Both the position numbers and the translations under genes were made by a program. A DNA stretch of 6,390 nucleotides from Acidobacteriota bacterium (GTDB lineage Bacteria; Acidobacteriota; UBA6911; RPQK01; JADFOI01). The stretch covers positions 1 through 6,390 of the forward strand of contig JAPYTY010000124.1 in NCBI GenBank assembly GCA_029942065.1, written 5' to 3'. The notes beneath the pieces were generated by a model. It was not told the origin of the DNA. It did not search any database and worked only from the letters and a program-made list of their open reading frames with translations. Position 1 is the first letter of the stretch, and every line of letters starts with the position of its first letter. Positions 1-4,223 of the stretch are shown piece after piece.

Positions 1-19
1 CTGGGGCGTGAGCCCCAGG
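1..19 (+). repeat. CTGGGGC-GTGA-GCCCCAG palindrome, copy 1
   Basis: A 7-bp perfect stem (CTGGGGC/GCCCCAG) closes a GTGA loop. The left edge is cut by the window, so the stem may be 8 bp as in the second copy. Its reverse complement recurs at 126-145, so the two copies face each other. A following T-tract is absent, so it is not a convincing intrinsic terminator. Confidence 0.7.
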
Positions 20-41
20 AATGAAGGTGTTGTTAGTAAAG

Positions 42-102
42 GAGCCCTGTAAGGGGGATGTAGGAAAACCGTCAAGGGGATTACAGCGCCCCTACAGGGC
101 TC
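42..102. repeat. Inverted pair of GAGCCCTGTA(A)GGGG motifs
   Basis: GAGCCCTGTAAGGGG at 42-56 is matched by CCCCTACAGGGCTC at 89-102, whose reverse complement is GAGCCCTGTAGGGG; they differ by one inserted A. A third copy, CCCCTTCAGGGCTC, lies at 159-172 in the same orientation as the second. Each of the first two copies sits 22 to 23 bp from a CTGGGGC palindrome. The whole 1-145 interval is therefore a loosely inverted duplication centred near position 72. Confidence 0.65.
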
Positions 103-125
103 TTCTATTTGCTGACCTGCACAAC

Positions 126-145
126 CCTGGGGCTCACGCCCCAGG
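126..145 (-). repeat. CCTGGGGC-TCAC-GCCCCAGG palindrome, copy 2
   Basis: An 8-bp perfect stem (CCTGGGGC/GCCCCAGG) with a TCAC loop. It is the exact reverse complement of the palindrome at the left edge over the shared bases. The loop (GTGA in one, TCAC in the other) gives the element a direction, so this copy points leftward. A GAGCCCTGAAGGGG motif follows at 159-172 on the opposite strand. Confidence 0.7.
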
Positions 146-244
146 CTATTCTATGCCGCCCCTTCAGGGCTCCGGAGAAGTGAATCCAGAATCTCCTGTG
201 AAAAGGCTGTCTCCGGAATCGGCGCGGGACTCCGTTCTTCATTT

Positions 245-270
245 CGTGAAACGTGGAACGTGGAACGCGC
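245..270 (+). repeat. CGTGAAACGTGGAACG-type repeat, solitary copy
   Basis: The stretch contains tandem near-copies of a short unit: GTGAAACGTGGAACGTGGAACGCGC, read across 246-270. The same vocabulary (GAAACGTGAAACGCGC) forms the right-hand terminal repeat of the four-helix-bundle unit at 3197-3236, in the same orientation. No four-helix-bundle gene accompanies this copy. It may be a solo end left after loss of an element, or a free-standing member of the same dispersed family. The similarity is visible; common origin is inferred. Confidence 0.55.
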
Positions 271-371
271 TGGGCGAAGACCAGCGGCCGAGGCGCCTCC
301 CACACTCAGGACGGATTTTCTGTCAGCCGTAAGGGACCACAAACTTCTTCTGCCTTCCCGAACGCACGAAA

Positions 372-1553
372 TTACTCCCCTTCGGAATACTGGAGCGATC
401 CCACCGGAAGTGATTCGGCCCGATGGGAGGGGAGCCAGAAAGCCAGCAGGAATCCGGGTGAGGTCAGTGCCACAAACCAAACCAGAACGATATGAAGGCC
501 AAAGACATCCCCGAAACCTCCGATCAGTGGAATGACAAAGCCGCTGACGCCCCAGGCAAAGCCCATCATGAGGGCCGCTACCGTACTGGCGGCCTCAGGA
601 ATCAATTTCTGTGCCATCACCACGTTGACCGGATTGGCCAGCAGAAGAAATCCTCCCGCCAGAGCACACATCAAGGTTGAAAGGGGACCCGTTGTTAACA
701 GGAAAGCCAGTGCCATGGGAGTGTAACCAATCATGGAGATGGCACAGATTATTCTGCCTCCAAAGCGGTCGGCCAGCATCCCCCCAAAAAGTCCGGTGAC
801 TCCTCCCGTCAGTAGGAACAGGCTCAGGTGCTGGGCTCCCTCTGTCACCGTCAGTCCCCGCACGGTGAAGTAGAGAGGAATAAAGGCCACAAAGACCATA
901 TGGTTGAGGGAACGGATCACGACCAGGAAATAGTGAACCGAGAGTGGTTTGATCTTTTCGAGGATCTGTTTTTTAAGGTGGGTCTGGCGGATCGGTTTGA
1001 CCTTTCTCGAAGGGTTGGGGCCGTATAAGAGCAGGTAAAGACTTACCAACACCCCCGGCACCGCCGCCCAGTAGCTTTGCTCGAGTCCCGCTAAGGTGAT
1101 CACGCTGGTGATGTAGATCGGACCGATTCCATAACCGATCATTCCACCCGTTATGAAAACCGACATCTCATAGCCTGGGCGCTTATCCGACAGTTCCCTG
1201 GTGACGGAGGCCCCTTGAGGATGGAAGGCAGCAATGCCAATTCCTCCCAGGATGACCAGAACCAGCAGGGAATAGAAGTCGGGAGCGATGCCCAGGGAAC
1301 AGATAAAGACACCCGAAATGGCGGGTCCAAGAGCCGCGAATATCTTGTGACGCAGTTGATCTGCCAGGTAGCCATAGATGGGCTGCAACAGAGAACTGGA
1401 GAAGACCAGGGCGCCGCCCAGAATGCCAGCCTCGGTCAGGGTGAGATTCAAGGATTCACGAAGAAAAGGGAGGAAGACCCCCAGCATGCTTGCGTAGGCG
1501 TCAATGAAGAAGTGGGCGGCCGATAATTTCAGAATCGATCGGTGAACTCTCAT
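372..1553 (-). CDS. MFS efflux transporter, fosmidomycin-resistance (Fsr) type
   Basis: Predicted 393-residue inner-membrane transporter of the major facilitator superfamily, with about 12 hydrophobic segments in two halves joined by a basic loop (about residues 180-202, many K and R). Family-type motifs are GYLADQLRHK (61-70) after the second helix, its second-half counterpart GGMLADRFGGR (257-267), and AFHPQGA (109-115), which is characteristic of Fsr-like proteins. Relatives export fosmidomycin and other drugs by proton antiport; the substrate here is unknown. I chose the ATG at 1553 because AAHFFIDAY then falls at residues 12-20, as in the family. A TTG at 1580 would add nine residues (MCQNEFFIA) that do not look conserved. 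A GAG about 12 bases upstream of the ATG is a weak ribosome site. The gene is divergent from queA and appears to be a single-gene unit. I am sure of the superfamily and fairly sure of the Fsr subgroup. Confidence 0.88.
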   Translation of the reverse strand: MRVHRSILKLSAAHFFIDAYASMLGVFLPFLRESLNLTLTEAGILGGALVFSSSLLQPIYGYLADQLRHKIFAALGPAISGVFICSLGIAPDFYSLLVLVILGGIGIAAFHPQGASVTRELSDKRPGYEMSVFITGGMIGYGIGPIYITSVITLAGLEQSYWAAVPGVLVSLYLLLYGPNPSRKVKPIRQTHLKKQILEKIKPLSVHYFLVVIRSLNHMVFVAFIPLYFTVRGLTVTEGAQHLSLFLLTGGVTGLFGGMLADRFGGRIICAISMIGYTPMALAFLLTTGPLSTLMCALAGGFLLLANPVNVVMAQKLIPEAASTVAALMMGFAWGVSGFVIPLIGGFGDVFGLHIVLVWFVALTSPGFLLAFWLPSHRAESLPVGSLQYSEGE

Positions 1554-1641
1554 CGCGATAAAGAACTCATTTTGACACAATGGCTGCCGTTTGCGTAAGG
1601 TGCGGCACTTCGTCAGGAAAGATCATGGCGCCGATGCAGTA

Positions 1642-1650
1642 GGGGGGGGG
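1642..1650 (+). repeat. Run of nine G in the divergent promoter region
   Basis: A homopolymeric G9 tract lies about 30 bp upstream of the queA start. Such tracts change length easily during replication. Here a change would alter spacing around the expected -35 position of queA, not a reading frame. It could also be a site of sequencing or assembly error. Confidence 0.6.
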
Positions 1651-1669
1651 CGAGAAATCCGGGCTAGGG

Positions 1670-1675
1670 TAGAAT
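1670..1675 (+). promoter_or_regulatory. Possible -10 hexamer (TAGAAT) for a leaderless queA mRNA
   Basis: TAGAAT differs from TATAAT at one base and ends six bases before the GTG start. A transcript starting at the usual distance would begin at or next to the first base of queA, giving a leaderless message. This fits the lack of a clear ribosome-binding site. No matching -35 box was found, so the call is weak. Confidence 0.3.
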
Positions 1676-1681
1676 GGCCGC

Positions 1682-2698
1682 GTGAGGATTTCCGATTTCA
1701 ACTATCCGCTGCCTTCGGAGTTGGTTGCCCAGTATCCCAGCCAACAGCGAGACGACTGCCGGCTGATGGTGGTGGACCGCCGTTCGCGGAGTTTCCAGCA
1801 CAGTCGGTTCAGAGATCTGCCCAGCTTTCTCTCCCCTGATGATCTGGTGGTTTTGAACAATAGCCGGGTCATTCCGGCACGCCTGCATGCCAGCCGAGAA
1901 GGCCGACAGGAGAAGATCGAGGTTTTCCTGCTGCGCCGTGTTGAAGGAAATGTCTGGGAGGCCCTAATCAAACCAGGCAGAAAAGCTCGACCAGGAGTGT
2001 GTCTGGTGTTCGAGCCGGGTCGGTTCGAGGCCCGGGTGGTTGAGGATTCTCCTACTGCTGTTCGGCGGCTGGAATTCAAGTATTCCGGAGAGTTCCGGGA
2101 CTGGATCAACCGGTTGGGTGAGACGCCTCTGCCTCCCTACATTAGCCGTCCGCCTCAGCCGGAGGATCGACAGGATTATCAAACCGTTTTTGCCCGAGTG
2201 GACGGATCGGTGGCGGCCCCCACGGCGGGACTCCACTTCACTGAAGGCCTCATCCGGCAACTACACAGCTGTGAAATTACCCTGCATGTCGGGTATGGAA
2301 CCTTCAAACCCATTTCCGAGGACCAGGTGGAAGGCCACCGTATGGATCAGGAATACTATGAGATCGGACAGAAACCCGCTGAACTGATCCAGGACCAGCT
2401 AGGGCAGAAGAACCGGATAGTGACGGTAGGCACTACCTCCACTCGTGCGCTGGAGCATGTTTTTGCAGAGCATCAGCGTGTGGTATCCGGTCAGGGCTGG
2501 ACCGATCTTTTTATCCATTCGGGATTCAGTTTCGAAGTGACCGGAGCCCTCATCACCAACTTTCATCTCCCCCGATCGACCCTGCTGCTGCTGGTGTCGG
2601 CCTTCGCCGGAAAAGAACTGATCCAGGAGTGCTACCGCGAAGCCGTCCGGCAGAAGTATCGGTTCTACAGCTATGGCGACGCAATGCTGATTCTTTAG
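1682..2698 (+). CDS. queA: S-adenosylmethionine:tRNA ribosyltransferase-isomerase QueA
   Basis: A 338-residue cytoplasmic enzyme that transfers and isomerises the ribosyl moiety of S-adenosylmethionine onto 7-aminomethyl-7-deazaguanine at the wobble base of queuosine tRNAs, giving epoxyqueuosine. The full set of family blocks is visible: N-terminal RISDFNYPLPSELVAQYP (2-19), LNNSRVIPARL (58-68), GETPLPPYI (146-154), the GSVAAPTAGLHFT block (175-187), HVGYGTFKP (202-210), VGTTSTRALE (249-258), the TNFHLPRSTLLLLVSAF block (292-308) and FYSYGDAMLI at the C-terminus. The start is GTG at 1682: homologues begin M-(K/R)-(L/I)-SDFDY, and no in-frame ATG fits. No strong Shine-Dalgarno precedes it. The last codons and the stop lie inside a perfect 20-bp hairpin arm (2686-2705). 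No other queuosine gene is visible in the window. Confidence 0.97.
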   Translation: MRISDFNYPLPSELVAQYPSQQRDDCRLMVVDRRSRSFQHSRFRDLPSFLSPDDLVVLNNSRVIPARLHASREGRQEKIEVFLLRRVEGNVWEALIKPGRKARPGVCLVFEPGRFEARVVEDSPTAVRRLEFKYSGEFRDWINRLGETPLPPYISRPPQPEDRQDYQTVFARVDGSVAAPTAGLHFTEGLIRQLHSCEITLHVGYGTFKPISEDQVEGHRMDQEYYEIGQKPAELIQDQLGQKNRIVTVGTTSTRALEHVFAEHQRVVSGQGWTDLFIHSGFSFEVTGALITNFHLPRSTLLLLVSAFAGKELIQECYREAVRQKYRFYSYGDAMLIL

Positions 2699-2729
2699 CC
2701 CGGACGAATGTCCGGGCTAAAGAATCAGC
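2686..2729. repeat. Perfect 20-bp hairpin overlapping the queA stop codon
   Basis: The left arm GCTGATTCTTTAGCCCGGAC (2686-2705), loop GAAT (2706-2709) and the right arm (2710-2729) form an uninterrupted 20-bp stem. The left arm encodes the last queA codons CTG ATT CTT and the stop TAG, so the right arm is an inverted copy of queA 3' coding sequence. The inner part, TAGCCCGGAC, is itself a likely dispersed palindrome. The stem is followed by GTTTCACGTTTCATGTTTC, which is moderately T-rich but has no true T-tract. It may end queA transcription. It directly abuts, and by two bases overlaps, the terminal repeat of the four-helix-bundle unit. Confidence 0.85.
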
Positions 2730-2754
2730 GTTTCACGTTTCATGTTTCAGGTTT
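2728..2754 (+). repeat. Left terminal inverted repeat of the four-helix-bundle unit
   Basis: The sequence begins GCGTTTCACGTTTC and continues TGTTTCA, GTTT. Read against the reverse complement of 3208-3234 it matches at 25 of 27 positions; the mismatches are A/T at the fifteenth base and G/A at the twenty-third. Beyond position 2754 the two ends diverge. It is built from a GTTTCAC-like unit repeated about every seven to eight bases. Confidence 0.75.
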
Positions 2755-2803
2755 AAAGTTAAGAAAGTTCCGCCTGTTTTCCAGTTGAAGCGTTCTTGTA
2801 GGT

Positions 2804-2808
2804 GGAGG
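2804..2808 (+). promoter_or_regulatory. Shine-Dalgarno GGAGG of the four-helix-bundle gene
   Basis: GGAGG stands five bases before the ATG at 2814. It is the best ribosome-binding site in the window and fixes the start of the broken gene. Its good condition suggests that the gene was functional until recently. Confidence 0.65.
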
Positions 2809-2813
2809 TGGAC

Positions 2814-3215
2814 ATGGCGACAATCAAGCAGTTTGAAGACCTGGATGCTTGGAAAGTAGGCCGAGCCCTTGCCTAGGCGATTTACACGGCGAGTTCCAAA
2901 GGTGAATTTTCCCGGGATCTTGGTCTAAGGAAGCAAATTCGACGTTCGGCTGTCTCGACCATTTCGAATATAGCTGAAGGGTTTGAACGGGATGGAAATC
3001 GAGAGTTTATTCATTTCTTGGCTATTGCTAAGGGCGCATGCGGAGAACTTCGCTCGCAGCTTTCTGTGGCGTTGGACCAAGCGTATCTTACTGGTGAGGA
3101 ATATCGAACTCTCTATCAGGAAGCAACTCGGGTCAGTAGCCTTCTGTCTGGCCTGATGAAATATTTGCGCCAATCCTCCATCACTGGCAAAAAGTTCAAG
3201 AAACGTGAAACTTGA
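2814..3215 (+). pseudogene. Four-helix-bundle protein (23S rRNA intervening-sequence family), amber-interrupted
   Basis: From the ATG the frame reads MATIKQFEDLDAWKVGRALA, then TAG at 2874-2876, then continues open for 112 codons to TGA at 3213-3215. Ignoring the stop, it would encode 133 residues, a little over the usual length of about 115-125. Family features are FEDLDAWKVGR near the start, RKQIRRSAVSTISNIAEGFER (about residues 39-59), EFIHFLAIAKGACGELRSQL (about 63-82) and a last helix ending MKYLRQS. The family is found inside 23S rRNA intervening sequences, as free-standing genes, and as the related Avd protein of diversity-generating retroelements; its function outside Avd is poorly known. 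One base change at the TAG would restore the frame. Restart at TTG 3018 would give only the C-terminal half. The final residues KFKKRET are encoded by the right terminal repeat. It could be a pseudogene, a sequencing error or a read-through gene; pseudogene is the simplest. Confidence 0.85.
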
Positions 3216-3236
3216 AACAAGAAACGTGAAACGCGC
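3197..3236 (-). repeat. Right terminal repeat of the four-helix-bundle unit
   Basis: CAAGAAACGTGAAAC occurs twice, at 3197-3211 and 3218-3232, a direct repeat with a 21-bp period. The outer part (3208-3234) is the inverted partner of 2728-2754 with 25 of 27 matches. The repeat overlaps the last codons and stop of the four-helix-bundle gene, and ends one base before the hairpin at 3236-3274. A related copy lies at 245-270. Confidence 0.75.
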
Positions 3237-3274
3237 ATGGGCTAACGGCGATCTCCGATCGCCGTTAGCCCATG
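3236..3274. repeat. Perfect 18-bp hairpin overlapping the sigma-factor stop codon
   Basis: The left arm CATGGGCTAACGGCGATC (3236-3253), loop TCC (3254-3256) and the right arm (3257-3274) pair without mismatch. On the minus strand the right arm holds the last sigma-factor codons ATG GGC and the stop TAA (3267-3265), so the left arm is an inverted copy of that gene end. It lies just downstream of the operon and may terminate its transcription, although no U-tract follows on that strand. It shares the heptamer GGGCTAA/TTAGCCC with the hairpin at 2686-2729, and both neighbouring genes take their stop codon from it. Confidence 0.85.
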
Positions 3275-4221
3275 AGTCCGAACTCATAATCGGTGACGTT
3301 TTTGAAGGCTTCCTGCATGTGAACCTTGATCCTGTCCACCAGTGCCTTTTCGGTCAGCCGAATGGCTTCTCGCGAGACTCCATACTGATCAGCTATTGTT
3401 TGCAAGGTTTTGGGGCTCTCGGCAGTGAGCCTGTCGTAGAGGATCGTTTTCTGGCGGTCGCTCAAAGTGGTGGAGAACTCTTTGATCTCCTGGTTGAAAA
3501 GATCCTGAAGTTCTCCTCGGGCAAGATTCTCGTCAATCATCTCCTCGGTCGCCTCCAGGGTGTCCAGGTATCGTATCGACGACTCTCCGTCACCGATGGT
3601 GGCGTCCAGACTCAAGTCGGAAAATTCAATGCTTTTTTCGACTTCGCGGACATCCTCCTGACTTACATTCAGCCGCTTGGCGATCAATGCCGGAGTGGGT
3701 TCGATCCCCTGCAATCGAAGTTTTTCCTTTTCCTTGCGTAAATTATAGAGCAGCTTGCGCCGTTGGTTGGTGGTACCCACTCGAACGATGCGGAAGTTGT
3801 CCAGGATAAATTTGATGATATAGGCCTTGATCCACCAGGAAGCGTAGGTGGGCAGGCGTGCCTCTCGATAGGGATCAAAGCGTTTGACGGCCTCCATCAA
3901 ACCGATGTTGCCTTCCTGAATCAGATCCAGTGCATTGCTGTAGACTCGATTGTAGAGTCTGGCAATTTTCACCACCAGTTGCAGGTTCGAGGTGATGAGG
4001 CGATAAGCCGCCTGTTCATCGCCTTGCTCGCGGTATAGAACGGCCAGCCGAGTTTCTTCTTCCTGGGTCAGGGGTTCGAATTTGCTGATCTCGAGCAGAT
4101 ACTTACGCAGCGGATCGAGCTTGGCAACCTTACCCTGATCCGGGGGCGCCGGTTCGGGGCCCTTGGGCTCCAGAAGTGATTCAAGGGCGTCCTCCGAGGT
4201 TGGTTCTTTGGGCTCGGTCAT
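3265..4221 (-). CDS. RpoH-like sigma-70 family RNA polymerase sigma factor
   Basis: A 318-residue alternative sigma factor. After an acidic, proline-rich N-terminus (1-33) come region 1.2 (DPLRKYLLEISKFEPLTQEEE, about 36-56), regions 2.1-2.2 with SNLQLVVKIA (78-87) and the core-binding stretch DLIQEGNIGLMEAVKRFDPY (99-118), and regions 2.3-2.4 with LPTYASWWIKAYI (123-135). TTNQRRKLLYNLRKEKEKL (150-168) matches the RpoH box that separates sigma-32 proteins from RpoD and RpoS. Region 4 ends in a helix-turn-helix (TLQTIADQYGVSREAIRLTEKAL, 272-294) in which the usual RQLE is RLTE. There is no long region 1.1. The protein is longer than E. coli RpoH, mainly at the N-terminus. Its ATG overlaps the stop of the VWA gene by one base, and it is the last gene of the operon. 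I am confident of the sigma-32 class, but the regulon is unknown, so no symbol is given. Confidence 0.9.
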   Translation of the reverse strand: MTEPKEPTSEDALESLLEPKGPEPAPPDQGKVAKLDPLRKYLLEISKFEPLTQEEETRLAVLYREQGDEQAAYRLITSNLQLVVKIARLYNRVYSNALDLIQEGNIGLMEAVKRFDPYREARLPTYASWWIKAYIIKFILDNFRIVRVGTTNQRRKLLYNLRKEKEKLRLQGIEPTPALIAKRLNVSQEDVREVEKSIEFSDLSLDATIGDGESSIRYLDTLEATEEMIDENLARGELQDLFNQEIKEFSTTLSDRQKTILYDRLTAESPKTLQTIADQYGVSREAIRLTEKALVDRIKVHMQEAFKNVTDYEFGLMG

Positions 4222-4223
4222 CA
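4219..4223 (-). promoter_or_regulatory. TGATG stop-start overlap coupling VWA and sigma genes
   Basis: On the minus strand the VWA gene ends CAC-TGA and the sigma gene begins with the ATG that shares the final A. Only a weak ribosome site (GGACC, about ten bases upstream) lies before this start. Translation of the sigma factor probably depends on ribosomes that finish the VWA gene. Confidence 0.8.

Larger units (their letters stand above)
1..371. repeat. Gene-free intergenic region rich in palindromic repeats
   Basis: No coding sequence is supported here. Short open frames exist on both strands, but they run through palindromic repeats and have no recognisable domain. The left part (1-175) holds two inverted copies of a CTGGGGC hairpin and three copies of a GAGCCCTG-type motif, listed separately. 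A GAAACGTGGAACG-type repeat lies at 245-270. For 176-244 and 271-371 I see nothing definite: no clear promoter and no hairpin with a T-tract that would end the leftward transporter gene. The build (short GC-rich palindromes in mixed orientation next to a CGTGAAACGTGG array) is typical of dispersed intergenic repeats in large environmental genomes. Family membership is an inference that needs the rest of the genome. Confidence 0.6.
1554..1681. promoter_or_regulatory. Divergent promoter region between transporter and queA
   Basis: This 128-bp spacer must carry the promoters of both divergent genes unless queA is read from further upstream. It contains nine consecutive G at 1642-1650 and a TAGAAT hexamer at 1670-1675 that resembles a -10 box for queA. 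No good -35 box stands 17 bp upstream of that hexamer, because the position falls on the G-run. For the leftward gene I see no promoter pair that I would defend. No palindromic operator was recognised. Confidence 0.4.

Noticed and set aside
1..175. CRISPR array.
   Set aside because: Repeats are short, in mixed orientation and unevenly spaced, with no unique spacers of constant length and no cas genes.
21..332. 103-codon open frame on the plus strand, with overlapping minus-strand frames at 105-305 and 151-480.
   Set aside because: They run through inverted palindromes and the CGTGAAACGTGG array, overlap one another in both orientations and show no domain; the open frames follow from repeat composition.
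1554..1580. Nine-residue N-terminal extension of the transporter from TTG at 1580.
   Set aside because: The ATG at 1553 matches the expected start of the family, and the extension has no conserved character.
2814..3215. Diversity-generating retroelement, suggested because Avd belongs to the same four-helix-bundle family.
   Set aside because: No reverse transcriptase, template repeat or variable repeat with adenine-biased changes is present in the window.
3216..3264. Standard intrinsic terminators at the convergent gene ends.
   Set aside because: Strong stems exist, but neither is followed by a run of T on the relevant strand; they are listed as palindromic repeats that may still stop transcription.
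2700..3270. 23S rRNA intervening sequence inserted in an rRNA gene.
   Set aside because: The flanks are queA and a sigma-factor gene, and no 23S rRNA sequence is present.
2925..3287. 120-codon minus-strand open frame crossing the four-helix-bundle locus and the right hairpin.
   Set aside because: It is antisense to a recognisable protein family and passes through the terminal repeat and palindrome; nothing supports translation.
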